From IMG/VR virus record IMGVR_UViG_3300025141_008753, positions 1-64,000 of that record: a stretch of 64,000 nucleotides of DNA; one strand, written 5' to 3'. The notes under the pieces were generated by a model. That model saw only the letters and a program-made list of their open reading frames with translations. It had not been told where the DNA came from and did no database searches. Both the position numbers and the translations under genes were made by a program. The DNA comes from a virus. Of this stretch, positions 51,893 through 58,988 are shown in pieces. Every line of letters begins with the position of its first letter. Position 1 is the stretch's first letter.

Positions 51893-52762
51893 ATGGCTAA
51901 AATAACTAATAAAACAATCCCTGTGGAAGCAACGATTACCACATTAAAAGGTGTAATGACCATCATCGAACTTTTGAGGACTGCCAACAATGTGTTTGAC
52001 AGAGCAGGTTTTGAGAGTCCTTACAAAATGAATGACAACGATTTGGGTTTGCTTGCTTTTGGAATGGCATTATTTGATGGTAGTATCGACAGTTACCGAC
52101 ATGATGGTATTCCTGACGAGGTTCTTAAACCATTTAAGCCTTTGGTTGAATGGGTTAATGAAGAAGGAAATAGTGGTGTAACTAAGGTGTTTACTTCTTT
52201 TGTTGATACTGATAAGGTTGCTGTAAAGTTTGTTTATACTGCGAATAAGTTTGGTGTAGCAATCTCTAGGGGTTACTTACTAGACCTTGTTGCTAGGTAT
52301 AACAACTTGGAACAAGAGCATAACAAGAAAACTGAAAATAGAAACGATTGGAGGAGAAACTTGCGTGTAGAATCTTCATGGTTTGTTCCACGAATCCTTG
52401 ATGTAGCAAACGCACTTCGTGAGTTGGACACTAACATCGCAGAGAGTAACATTACTTTCTTCGATAGAACTCTCTTTAAGAATAGAGCAGGTCGTGGTTA
52501 CAGTTATTACTCAAGGGGAACAGACTATTTGACTAGCCCACAAAGCAATCCATACCTTTCGCAGAGATACGAACAAGAAACTGTAAAGAATATTTTAATG
52601 GGAACTTATGGAGAACATTATAAGGAATCCGATTTGAGTAATATCAAAAGAGGTTCTTTAGATTATCGTGAAAAGGGTTTTCCTTTGCCTGTGGCACAAG
52701 CAGAACTTATCTATTCACGAAACTATAACAGTAAACTGAAAGGAGTAGAAACAAATGCCTAA
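51893..52762 (+). CDS. Unknown protein of the early operon
   Basis: 289 aa. Mixed alpha/beta with a Tyr-rich segment (GRGYSYYSRGTDYLTSPQSNPYLSQRYEQE). No family recognised. It has a GGAGA-like site and is linked to neighbours by 2-8 base spacing. Confidence 0.55.
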   Translation: MAKITNKTIPVEATITTLKGVMTIIELLRTANNVFDRAGFESPYKMNDNDLGLLAFGMALFDGSIDSYRHDGIPDEVLKPFKPLVEWVNEEGNSGVTKVFTSFVDTDKVAVKFVYTANKFGVAISRGYLLDLVARYNNLEQEHNKKTENRNDWRRNLRVESSWFVPRILDVANALRELDTNIAESNITFFDRTLFKNRAGRGYSYYSRGTDYLTSPQSNPYLSQRYEQETVKNILMGTYGEHYKESDLSNIKRGSLDYREKGFPLPVAQAELIYSRNYNSKLKGVETNA

Positions 52763-53345
52763 TTGGACATTTAATAACTTGGAAGTTGAAGGGAATGAAG
52801 CAAGCCGTAAAAAGTTTGCTTCAGACCACAAGAGTGTTAGGAAAACTTGGAAAAACGACAAACAAGACGGTTGCGAAACAGAACTTGATTTTTCAGCGAG
52901 TGTTTGGGATTCTGAATACGCTAAGAATCATAAATACTCTACTGATGGATACAGTTGGTGTTGTGAGCATTGGGGAACTAAATGGAACGCTTGTGAAGTT
53001 GATACCTATGATGATGGTGTAATGTTACATTATAGTTTTGATACGGCATGGAGTCCTCCTCACGATTGGCTTTTAGAAGCATCAAAGAAGTATCCTAATC
53101 TAACTTTCACTCTCACAGCCACAGAAGAAAGTGATGCTTTCTTGTATGGTGTAGAAGTAAGTAATGGTAAAATACTAAAACAGTATGACACAGGAGATGT
53201 TTTAGGTGCTGTAATGGAAAAAGCAGATATAACATTAGAACAACGAGTAGAATTTAATTCTAGTAATTGGTATGACGATGATGAATTACGAGAAATCTAC
53301 TCATCAACTCAACACGAGATTTTAGGAGATAAAAAATCATGGTAA
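52755..53345 (+). CDS. Api92-like ferredoxin-fold protein (DUF1281-like)
   Basis: 196 aa. MPNWTFNNLEVEG, CCEHWGTKWNACEV and HYSFDTAWSPPHDWL match the Api92/DUF1281 pattern common in phages and conjugative elements. Function not established. Overlaps both neighbours by 7-8 bases. Confidence 0.7.
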   Translation: MPNWTFNNLEVEGNEASRKKFASDHKSVRKTWKNDKQDGCETELDFSASVWDSEYAKNHKYSTDGYSWCCEHWGTKWNACEVDTYDDGVMLHYSFDTAWSPPHDWLLEASKKYPNLTFTLTATEESDAFLYGVEVSNGKILKQYDTGDVLGAVMEKADITLEQRVEFNSSNWYDDDELREIYSSTQHEILGDKKSW

Positions 53346-53575
53346 AGAAAAAAGAAAAACGATATGTAGTGGCACGAAAGTGTCATGCTATTGAATGGGT
53401 ATTTGTAGATGCGACTACTGAAAAGGAAGCGGTTAAGTTCGCTAAACATAGTGATGATGTTGCGTGTGGTCATTTGGAGTTCGCAGGTTATCAAGATATA
53501 AAAACTTGGACTGCCGAAGAACTAGCACAGCCAAAACCAAGTGAGGTTCGATATGGAGATGTTTGTGATGACTGA
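53339..53575 (+). CDS. Small protein of unknown function
   Basis: 78 aa. RYVVARKCHAIEWVFVDATTEKEAVKFAKH suggests a strand-helix unit. No family recognised. Overlaps both neighbours. Confidence 0.55.
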   Translation: MVKKKEKRYVVARKCHAIEWVFVDATTEKEAVKFAKHSDDVACGHLEFAGYQDIKTWTAEELAQPKPSEVRYGDVCDD

Positions 53576-53777
53576 TAACATTACGAAGAAAACTAATATG
53601 ATAAAATGTCCTGTGTGTAGTGGCACAGGCATACAGGAAGAAACCATGAAAGGTTACCGTAGATACAAATGTTGGTGCTGTGAAGGCGCAAGATTTATAA
53701 TGAGTTCTTCCGTAACAGAAACAGAACAAGAAACAGAACAAGAAACAGAACAGGAGGATGAAAATGAACAAGGATAA
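53568..53777 (+). CDS. Small DnaJ-type zinc-finger protein with ETEQ repeats
   Basis: 69 aa from ATG 53568, preceded by GGAG. CPVCSGTGIQ and CWCCEGARF form a CxxCxGxG-type zinc ribbon as in DnaJ. The tail is ETEQETEQETEQ from three 12-bp direct repeats (53718-53755). Overlaps the ligase start. Confidence 0.65.
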   Translation: MTDNITKKTNMIKCPVCSGTGIQEETMKGYRRYKCWCCEGARFIMSSSVTETEQETEQETEQEDENEQG

Positions 53778-54597
53778 GATTGCTATGTTAGCAAAAGATT
53801 TAGATGACAGGAAACTAGAATACCCATGCTATGTTGAACCAAAGTATGATGGTGTTCGTGTTCTTGCTAAAGTAAACACAGAAGAACAGACTGTGGAGTT
53901 TTTCTTCCGTAGTGGGAAAGAGGTTCATACCCTTGACCATTTAGTAGAACCATTATTAGAACTTGATTTAGGAGTTGAGTATTATGTTGATGGAGAAGTA
54001 GTAAACAACGAAGGAGGTTTTATGAAGTGTGTTGGCGATGTTCGTAGAAAGAGCAAGCAAGCACCGCATCTTGAATACCAAATCTTTGATGCTTTCTTTG
54101 AGAATGATAGTAGAGATTACTTAACTCGTAAGGAGTTGGTAAAGAATCAAATCTCTACCCATATTTCTGGTGTGATAGATTATGTTATACATAAGAAATG
54201 TTGCTGTATCGAAGAAGTGTTGGCATTCAAAGACCTTTGGGAAACTATGGATTCTAATGTTGAAGGTGTGATGGTTAAGAAAAATACTTTGTATCAGCAC
54301 AAACGCACTTGGGATTGGATGAAAATCAAAGATGAACTATCGGTAGATTTCCCTGTCGTAGATGCGTATGAGGGAAAAGGAAAATACGATGGTATGTTAG
54401 GAGGACTTATTGTTGAGAATCCACAAACAAAGGTTCGGATTCGTGTCGGTGGTGGCTATAATGATGAGGAACGATATTCTTTTTGGAATGACCTTCCTAC
54501 ATACATCGGAAAAACCGCCGAAGTAAAATACCAATACATGACTCCAAAGGGTTCACTTAGACACCCTGTTTTCAAGGGTTTCAGAATAGACAAGTAA
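53764..54597 (+). CDS. ATP-dependent DNA ligase
   Basis: 277 aa from the second ATG (53764), which is better spaced from GGAGG than 53758. Motif I EPKYDGVRV with the AMP-accepting Lys27, motif III YYVDGEVV, motif IV EGVMVKK, motif V WMKIKDE, then an OB-fold end VKYQYMTPKGSLRHPVFKGFR. A minimal phage ligase that seals nicks during replication and repair. Confidence 0.93.
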   Translation: MNKDKIAMLAKDLDDRKLEYPCYVEPKYDGVRVLAKVNTEEQTVEFFFRSGKEVHTLDHLVEPLLELDLGVEYYVDGEVVNNEGGFMKCVGDVRRKSKQAPHLEYQIFDAFFENDSRDYLTRKELVKNQISTHISGVIDYVIHKKCCCIEEVLAFKDLWETMDSNVEGVMVKKNTLYQHKRTWDWMKIKDELSVDFPVVDAYEGKGKYDGMLGGLIVENPQTKVRIRVGGGYNDEERYSFWNDLPTYIGKTAEVKYQYMTPKGSLRHPVFKGFRIDK

Positions 54598-54599
54598 AG

Positions 54600-55049
54600 A
54601 TGAGTAGTAATTGTAACGAGTGTAACGAATGTTTTACAGGGTGTGTATTTTGTGATGCCACAGGTATAAAAACTGACCATCACATTATCGTGAAAGATAA
54701 ATACCCAATAACGAAAGGACATTTGCTTGTTGTTCCTAAACGCCATTTACTTCATGTTTCACAGTATGAGGTTCAAGAATGGAGTGATTTACATAATGCT
54801 ATCAGCGAAGCAAAACAAATGTGTTCTTTCGCTACTGATTTTAACATTGGAGTAAACGAGGGAACATACGCAGGGCAAACAGTAAATCATTTACATTGGC
54901 ATATTATTCCACGAACAGAAAATGATGGTGGGAAACCTTGTGGTGTTAGAAATGTTTTTCCTAATAAAGCAGACTATCGCAAAGAAGCACAAACAGAAAC
55001 AGATGGGGAAGAAGAAACTTTTAACCATTACTACACAGGAGATTACTAA
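54600..55049 (+). CDS. HIT-family nucleotide hydrolase
   Basis: 149 aa. CVFCDATGIKTDHHIIVKDKYPITKGHLLVVPKRH and NHLHWHIIPR (HxHxH) are HIT/HinT signatures. It probably hydrolyses nucleoside phosphoramidates or dinucleotides, for example AMP released by the ligase adduct. An N-terminal NCNECNECF stretch is extra. Confidence 0.88.
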   Translation: MSSNCNECNECFTGCVFCDATGIKTDHHIIVKDKYPITKGHLLVVPKRHLLHVSQYEVQEWSDLHNAISEAKQMCSFATDFNIGVNEGTYAGQTVNHLHWHIIPRTENDGGKPCGVRNVFPNKADYRKEAQTETDGEEETFNHYYTGDY

Positions 55050-55352
55050 ATGAAACTAATAGGAATGATAATGTTGGCAACAATGATTGTGCCACTAAAA
55101 GTAGAGATTGAAGCAGTAACAGGTGGAGTATTCTATGTTGAAGCATGGGATTGCCAAGCAGGGTTACTCGTAAAAGGAACTAAGGAAAAGAAGGTTATGT
55201 TCAACATGGAACATATCCTCTACGCAGAAGAGAAAGGAAAGTATACTGTTATTACCGTTGAAGATGGTAATGATACTAGACAGTTCTTAATCAAAATGAA
55301 GTTTGATGATGCCATGAAAGGTATTATCTCAACATATCACAAAGGAACTTAA
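55050..55352 (+). CDS. Small protein with hydrophobic N-terminus
   Basis: 100 aa. An N-terminal hydrophobic stretch (LIGMIMLATMIVPL) may be a signal or anchor, followed by a beta-rich domain (VFYVEAWDCQAGLLVKG, YTVITVEDGNDTRQFLIKM). No family recognised. Confidence 0.55.
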   Translation: MKLIGMIMLATMIVPLKVEIEAVTGGVFYVEAWDCQAGLLVKGTKEKKVMFNMEHILYAEEKGKYTVITVEDGNDTRQFLIKMKFDDAMKGIISTYHKGT

Positions 55353-55366
55353 CAAAACAAAAACAA

Positions 55367-55546
55367 ATGAAAACAACAAGCAAATACAGAATACGAAAGA
55401 GATTCAGCAACAGCACAAAGGCTGAGAAATACATGGAACAGTTAAGTAAAACTGTTGATAACCTATCGGTTATGAAGCGTAAGTTTATCGGTAAGGATAA
55501 AACTCGTTTCTATGTCCGAGAACTTGTAAGAAAAGGGAGTAAGTAA
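55367..55546 (+). CDS. Small basic protein
   Basis: 59 aa: MKTTSKYRIRKRFSN..., helical middle (AEKYMEQLSKTVDNLSVMKRKF), end FYVRELVRKGSK. Stop and next start share TAATG, supporting reality. Net positive charge suggests nucleic acid contact; no family recognised. Confidence 0.6.
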   Translation: MKTTSKYRIRKRFSNSTKAEKYMEQLSKTVDNLSVMKRKFIGKDKTRFYVRELVRKGSK

Positions 55547-55734
55547 TGGATTACAGAGATACTAAAGAGCATTACGCTAAGAAGGAAGATGATTTGACGA
55601 AACGCCAAATGTATACTGCTGACGAGTGGAACGAGATGTGCCGAGAAGCAGACTCCTCAGCACGAATGATGGCTTGCGTTATGACTTTAACTGCTGTTAC
55701 TGTTTTCGGAGGTCTAGTATGGTTATGCCTGTAA
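55546..55734 (+). CDS. Small tail-anchored membrane protein
   Basis: 62 aa. Charged N-terminal ~40 residues followed by a C-terminal transmembrane helix (MACVMTLTAVTVFGGLVWLCL). Function unknown. Confidence 0.55.
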   Translation: MDYRDTKEHYAKKEDDLTKRQMYTADEWNEMCREADSSARMMACVMTLTAVTVFGGLVWLCL

Positions 55735-56030
55735 CATCTCCTCAACAAAACGGGCTTCCTCCTTTACGCAAACACACACATGGCTATATGGTTTTCGTAA
55801 CATCAAAGAATGCGTTTTGGGGAAAGAAAGAAGCGTGGACTATGCTAGGTTCTTCTTGGGGATACCCTTACGAAATACTAGGTTTTGCGATAAACAAAGC
55901 AAAGCACTATTCACAACATCACAATCTTAATAAGCCGTCCACTATGAACGATGGGTTTGAGTCGTGTGTTGTGAACCTCCAAACAGGTGAAACTGAATGG
56001 ACTTCTTGGGATAACAAACCCACAACTTAA
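55719..56030 (+). CDS. Small protein of unknown function
   Basis: 103 aa from ATG 55719 (or 55725), with GGAGG at 55709-55713. GYMVFVTSKNAFWGKKEAWTMLG and YEILGFAINKAKHYSQHHN are the main features. No family recognised. Overlaps the membrane protein gene by 16 bases. Confidence 0.55.
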   Translation: MVMPVTSPQQNGLPPLRKHTHGYMVFVTSKNAFWGKKEAWTMLGSSWGYPYEILGFAINKAKHYSQHHNLNKPSTMNDGFESCVVNLQTGETEWTSWDNKPTT

Positions 56031-56040
56031 TAATAAAGAA

Positions 56041-56298
56041 ATGATTAAAACAGATACAAAAAGTGCTTTGACACTAATTCTAATGTTCGCTTTGGGCTTT
56101 ATGGCAGGAGACTTGGTAAATGACCTTACCTACGAATCCCCTACAAAGCAAATGAAGCAACGACAAAACCGTATGGAGTTTCAGCGATACGAATATGACC
56201 AAAACATGGGTCAAGATGAGTATTACCGAAATAAGCGTAAGGAGATGAAGCGAGATGGAAATCGTCCTTCTAACCTCAAACAACGCAACTCGGCATAA
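56041..56298 (+). CDS. Small membrane protein with charged tail
   Basis: 85 aa from ATG 56041. An N-terminal transmembrane helix (LTLILMFALGFMAGDLV) is followed by a highly charged helix (QMKQRQNRMEFQRYEYDQ, RNKRKEMKRDG). The layout resembles spanin-like or anchored regulatory proteins. Followed by a strong hairpin at 56303. Confidence 0.5.
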   Translation: MIKTDTKSALTLILMFALGFMAGDLVNDLTYESPTKQMKQRQNRMEFQRYEYDQNMGQDEYYRNKRKEMKRDGNRPSNLKQRNSA

Positions 56299-56302
56299 AA
56301 GT

Positions 56303-56349
56303 AATAAAAGGGCGGTATCTCCAGAATCAAAAGTGAGATACTGCCCTTA
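56303..56349 (+). terminator. Long stem-loop after the rightward operon body
   Basis: AAGGGCGGTATCTC and GAGATACTGCCCTT pair over 14 positions with a single wobble around a ~13-nt loop. There is no T-run, so it may be an mRNA-stabilising or factor-dependent structure rather than a classical terminator. Confidence 0.6.
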
Positions 56350-56360
56350 ACCTTGTATAG

Positions 56361-56714
56361 ATGATAACTGAACACACAGTAGATAATCACATGAAACTAA
56401 ACATAGACATAAGCACAGAAGAACTATATTCCATACAACAACTACTTAGGATAACTAACAAACATATAGAAGCAGAAAAGGATGATATAGACCATGAAAC
56501 AGCAGAGTTCCTAGACCATATTACCAAGCAATGCGAGTCCGTATTAGAGAAAGGACATAGTGCCTTTGGTAGTGTTGCTAAAAGTCAAAGCCCTCTAGTA
56601 GGAACACACATTGCTAGTGAGATATACCCCCTCCCCCATTGGGAAGAAGTAGAGGGTAATGTTGCTATAAGTCAAAGCACCTCCCCTGAGAAGAAGAACC
56701 CCTTTTGGGAATAA
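56361..56714 (+). CDS. Last gene of the rightward operon, unknown
   Basis: 117 aa (or 107 aa from ATG 56391). KLNIDISTEELYSIQQLLRITNKHIEAEKDD is helical; two copies of the GCTA(T/A)AAGTCAA motif encode AKSQS and AISQS in the C-terminal half. A leftward TTGACT-N17-TATACA promoter at 56757-56785 points into it as antisense. Reality moderate. Confidence 0.5.
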   Translation: MITEHTVDNHMKLNIDISTEELYSIQQLLRITNKHIEAEKDDIDHETAEFLDHITKQCESVLEKGHSAFGSVAKSQSPLVGTHIASEIYPLPHWEEVEGNVAISQSTSPEKKNPFWE

Positions 56715-56756
56715 CATATTACCCATAGTAGGGGTAAGATAGGGGTAAAACATATA

Positions 56757-56785
56757 TGTATAATATAGACTCTGCTATAAGTCAA
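56757..56785 (-). promoter_or_regulatory. Leftward promoter TTGACT-N17-TATACA
   Basis: The -35 is plus AGTCAA 56780-56785, within a GCTATAAGTCAA motif; the -10 is plus TGTATA 56757-56762. Spacer exactly 17. It would produce RNA antisense to the gene at 56361-56714. Confidence 0.6.
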
Positions 56786-56827
56786 GGCTTGTCTGTCTAA
56801 CGCTTCTTACCATATTCTCCTATAAAT

Positions 56828-56862
56828 ACCTGTATCTTCTTGTAAGATATGGGTGTTTTTTT
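56828..56862 (+). terminator. Rho-independent terminator of the rightward operon
   Basis: ACCTGTATCTT and AAGATATGGGT form a stem (TATCTT/AAGATA plus ACC/GGT across a TG/TG mismatch) around CTTGT, followed by GTTTTTTTATTTT. Confidence 0.8.
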
Positions 56863-57116
56863 ATTTTATTTCATATTTTTTTATATCTGTTACACGCCTT
56901 GTTATAACAACAAAAAATAAAAATAAACTCACACACCCGTATTATGCTATAAGTCAAGATGGCATTTACACAACATTAAATGTATTTTTTTTGATTTTCG
57001 CTATGATTTATTATCAAAAAATACACCATATATGGCATTTATGATAACATTACATAATGCTGGCAATCCGTTAAACGACAATGTAAAAGAGCAAAGAAAA
57101 AAGAAAAAAACATAAT

Positions 57117-57154
57117 CCTATGGGGAGAGAAACAACAAACCCCACAGGACTATG
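57117..57154 (-). terminator. Possible leftward terminator
   Basis: TCCTATGGGG and CCCCACAGGA pair over nine positions with one mismatch around a ~14-nt loop. On the minus strand the stem is followed by ATTATGTTTTTTTC. It would stop leftward transcripts entering the rightward operon. Confidence 0.55.
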
Positions 57155-57234
57155 CCTATATGAATACTACTTGTATACACTATATGTCATTGAATAACCT
57201 ATTCTATTTTTTTTCATAAGATGTTGTTGTGATT

Positions 57235-57300
57235 TTTTATGAAAACAAAAGAGCCGCTCCGTCTGGTTTTCCTGAGCAGAGGGGTTCTCGCGCAAATCAC
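57235..57300 (-). ncRNA. Predicted short leftward RNA with terminator-like end
   Basis: Starts near 57300, seven bases from the -10 of the perfect promoter at 57307-57335. It contains a GC-rich hairpin (CTCCGTCTG region against CAGAGGGG) and ends near CTCTTTTGTTTTC. No ORF is present. About 65 nt. Confidence 0.45.
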
Positions 57301-57306
57301 GGATTT

Positions 57307-57335
57307 ATTATACCATATCGGCGTAACTTTGTCAA
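57307..57335 (-). promoter_or_regulatory. Perfect consensus sigma70 promoter, leftward, no downstream gene
   Basis: Minus strand TTGACA (plus 57330-57335), 17-bp spacer, TATAAT (plus 57307-57312). The 45-bp element copy A is ~85 bases upstream of it. Confidence 0.92.
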
Positions 57336-57420
57336 TAGTAAAGACTTACAACCGCACAAATAATAATTTTATTTTCTTTGATTTTTTTTGATTTTGTGCT
57401 ACTATAACTGTCTTTCGTTC

Positions 57421-57463
57421 GTAAGTGCTGTGCTCGCCTATACTTAGGCGCGCCCGGGACCGC
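57421..57463 (-). promoter_or_regulatory. 45-bp element, copy A
   Basis: Minus strand GCGGTCC...CGCCTAAGTATAGGCG...CACTTAC. This copy has a perfect CGCCTA/TAGGCG hairpin. It is upstream of the promoter at 57307. Confidence 0.75.
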
Positions 57464-57533
57464 TAGGCCATTTTGTCAAGTAAAAAAGGGGGAAAATCCG
57501 AAGATAATCCCCCTAGTATGAAACACTCTACAC

Positions 57534-57878
57534 CTAGTCAGCGTTAGCGATTTCTTGAGCAATGTTCTCACTCAAGGTTTGACGCTCATCTTTCAGATTT
57601 CGGAGTTGCTTATTTGCTTCCGAGATTTTAGATTTAGCGATTTCTCCACGCTCAATCCAAGTAGCAACACGATTCTCAAAATCTTCTACTTTCTGCTCCC
57701 ATTCCGTATTCCAACGGTTGAACTTGAGCATTGAGTTATTGATTTCACGAATACGCTTGCCGATAGCAAGGATACGAGGGTCAGCATTAACCGCATCGGC
57801 GTTTGCCTTTGCTTGAAGCATTGAAAGTTGCTTCATGGTTTCTGCGATTCTTTGTTCTACGGGACGATGTTTTGCCAT
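57534..57878 (-). CDS. Coiled-coil protein of unknown function
   Basis: 114 aa. Long heptad helices (RIAETMKQLSMLQAKANADAV, KISEANKQLRNLKDERQTLSENIAQEI). GGAG lies ~8 bases before the ATG, so unlike most leftward genes it has a normal leader (~40 nt) from the promoter at 57929-57957. Confidence 0.7.
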   Translation of the reverse strand: MAKHRPVEQRIAETMKQLSMLQAKANADAVNADPRILAIGKRIREINNSMLKFNRWNTEWEQKVEDFENRVATWIERGEIAKSKISEANKQLRNLKDERQTLSENIAQEIANAD

Positions 57879-57928
57879 TTTAGTTTCTCCTTTGGGTTAT
57901 GGGTAATGGTCTTGATTATTGAATACAT

Positions 57929-57957
57929 AGTATACCATAGTTGTTGCTAAAAGTCAA
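57929..57957 (-). promoter_or_regulatory. Leftward promoter TTGACT-N17-TATACT
   Basis: -35 plus AGTCAA 57952-57957 (part of the GCTAAAAGTCAA motif), -10 plus AGTATA 57929-57934, spacer 17. It drives the coiled-coil gene. Confidence 0.85.
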
Positions 57958-57988
57958 GGATAAAATGGACAAAATGTTGGAATATTTC

Positions 57989-58032
57989 AAAAAAAAACTT
58001 TACCGGGCTGGCAGCCTGGTGCCTGGGCTGGG
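57989..58032 (-). ncRNA. Predicted ~44-nt promoter-terminator RNA
   Basis: From the predicted start at ~58032 a GC-rich segment (58003-58032, CAGCC/GGCTG able to pair) is followed almost at once by nine T residues (57997-57989 on the minus strand). The promoter at 58039 therefore appears to feed only a tiny terminated RNA. Confidence 0.45.
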
Positions 58033-58038
58033 ACATAT

Positions 58039-58067
58039 AGTATAACATATCCGGTGCTAAAAGTCAA
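58039..58067 (-). promoter_or_regulatory. Leftward promoter TTGACT-N17-TATACT
   Basis: -35 plus AGTCAA 58062-58067, -10 plus AGTATA 58039-58044, spacer 17. It carries the GCTAAAAGTCAA motif. Element copy B lies just upstream. Confidence 0.8.
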
Positions 58068-58080
58068 GAACAACCTTAAC

Positions 58081-58120
58081 CCCTTACCCAGCCTATACTT
58101 ACACTCGCGTGGGACCGCCC
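58081..58120 (-). promoter_or_regulatory. 45-bp element, copy B (diverged)
   Basis: Minus strand GGGCGGTCCCACGCGAGTGT followed by AAGTATAGGCTGGGTAAGGGG. The core TAAGTATAGGC and the GCGGTCC block are kept; the last part differs. Confidence 0.6.
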
Positions 58121-58146
58121 CTCAAGGGCTGCTATAAGTCAAAGGG

Positions 58147-58224
58147 TGGTGGAGGTGGTGGGAATCGAACCCACGTCCTGACAAGAGCCATGATAGGTTT
58201 ACCAGTCGAACACCAATCACCCCC
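58147..58224 (-). ncRNA. tmRNA-like tRNA-like domain (78 nt, no mRNA-like region)
   Basis: 5' GGGGGTGATT...TTCGACTGG and 3' GGACGTGGGTTCGATTCCC...CACCTCCACCA match the ends of bacterial tmRNA (GGGG-TGATT--GGATTCGAC and GGACG-GGGTTC). The acceptor stem GGGGGTG/CACCTCC pairs over 7 bp, the T arm GTGGG/CCCAC is perfect, and CCA is encoded. No normal anticodon stem forms; a CCT/AGG plus CA/TG arm remains where tmRNA has P2. The ORF and pseudoknots are missing. Alternative: a decayed tRNA. Confidence 0.6.
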
Positions 58225-58380
58225 AAAAATGAGCCAAAGAGGATTTCTTTCCATGCTCGCTCGCACCACCCTTCCTTTTCAAGGCGTGGATGGGCGCTCT
58301 GGCATTCCAACCTTCATGGAACTTGCTCTGGAATTCTCCAACCTAGGATGTCCAATGGGTGAGGTTGCCTCTTTGACTCG
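58225..58380 (-). ncRNA. Structured leader upstream of the tmRNA-like domain
   Basis: ~156 nt between the predicted start of the promoter at 58387 and the tRNA-like 5' end. It contains hairpins TTCCA/TGGAA and CCTT/AAGG within a larger CCATCC/GGGTGG stem. GGTTGGA...CCAGAGC appears twice. No good ORF. It may be removed by RNase P or be part of a longer RNA. Confidence 0.4.
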
Positions 58381-58386
58381 TTTACC

Positions 58387-58415
58387 ATTATACACGAGCG
58401 CACCCGTATTGTCAA
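58387..58415 (-). promoter_or_regulatory. Perfect consensus promoter for the tmRNA-like RNA
   Basis: Minus TTGACA (plus 58410-58415), spacer 17, TATAAT (plus 58387-58392). Confidence 0.92.
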
Positions 58416-58417
58416 GT

Positions 58418-58466
58418 AAAAAATGGGGTTTTTTCATGAAATCTCAACAAATTATGCGAGAACCCC
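58418..58466 (-). terminator. Leftward rho-independent terminator
   Basis: Minus strand GGGGTTCTC...GAG...AACCCC stem followed by ATTTTTT (58423-58418). It ends a ~70-nt RNA from the promoter at 58495. Confidence 0.7.
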
Positions 58467-58494
58467 AAAACTCGAATTTTAACTCATGCAATAT

Positions 58495-58523
58495 ATTATA
58501 CTACATTTTACCTCCGTTGTCAA
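58495..58523 (-). promoter_or_regulatory. Perfect consensus leftward promoter
   Basis: Minus TTGACA (plus 58518-58523), spacer 17, TATAAT (plus 58495-58500). The terminator at 58418-58466 follows without an ORF, so the product would be a ~70-nt RNA. Confidence 0.9.
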
Positions 58524-58612
58524 GAGAAAAATAGTCTTTCTTTTTTTCAGAGTGTCATTATCGACTCTCAGAGGTGAAAAACTGCCGGAAAAATCTCCCC
58601 TGTTGTGCGTAT

Positions 58613-58641
58613 ATTATACCATTTTCCTAGCATATTGTCAA
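58613..58641 (-). promoter_or_regulatory. Perfect consensus leftward promoter at the array edge
   Basis: Minus TTGACA (plus 58636-58641), spacer ATATGCTAGGAAAATGG, TATAAT (plus 58613-58618). The spacer is identical in the copies at 58924 and 58989. Confidence 0.92.
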
Positions 58642-58674
58642 GGGGAAAACGTGTAAAATTCTCCGCTTTTTTAC

Positions 58675-58703
58675 TTGACAAAATGAGCCTAAACGTGTAA
58701 AAT
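58675..58703 (+). promoter_or_regulatory. Rightward promoter-like TTGACA-N17-TAAAAT, copy 1
   Basis: TTGACA 58675-58680, spacer 17, TAAAAT 58698-58703. The -10 is inside repeat unit 2. No rightward gene follows. Confidence 0.5.
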
Positions 58704-58923
58704 TCTCCGCTCAATCATGTAAAACTTTCCGCTCAATCATGTAAAATTCTCCGCTCCCAATCATGTAAAACTTTCCGCTCAATCATGTAAAATTCTCCGC
58801 TCAATCATGTAAAACTTTCCGCTCAATCATGTAAAATTCTCCGCTCCCAATCATGTAAAACTTTCCGCTCGAACGTGTAAAATTCTCCGCTCGAACGTGT
58901 AAAATTCTCCGCTCTAAGTCCTT

Positions 58924-58952
58924 ATTATACCATTTTCCTAGCATATTGTCAA
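58924..58952 (-). promoter_or_regulatory. Perfect consensus leftward promoter inside the array
   Basis: Minus TTGACA (plus 58947-58952), spacer 17 identical to the copy at 58613, TATAAT (plus 58924-58929). It would transcribe units 11 to 1 of the array. Confidence 0.92.
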
Positions 58953-58988
58953 GGGGAAAACGTGTAAAACTTTCCGCTCTAAGTCCTT

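Larger units (their letters stand above)
56715..57533. other. AT-rich convergence region without convincing genes
   Basis: 819 bases separate the rightward operon from the leftward genes. They hold a leftward promoter (56757), a rightward terminator (56828), a leftward hairpin (57117), a leftward consensus promoter with terminator (57235-57335) and one 45-bp element (57421). Long A and T runs predominate. No protein gene is supported. Confidence 0.7.

Noticed and set aside
56853-57044. Plus-strand hydrophobic ORF of 63 codons
   Set aside because: It begins at GTG in the T-run of the operon terminator and reflects AT-rich DNA.
58147-58224. Phage attachment site in a tmRNA 3' end
   Set aside because: Such sites copy only the 3' end of tmRNA, but here the 5' hallmark is also present, and no integrase is encoded in the window.
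58109-58534. Plus-strand ORF of 141 codons over the tmRNA-like gene
   Set aside because: It runs antisense to a structured RNA gene and two promoters and lacks a start signal; composition is not protein-like.
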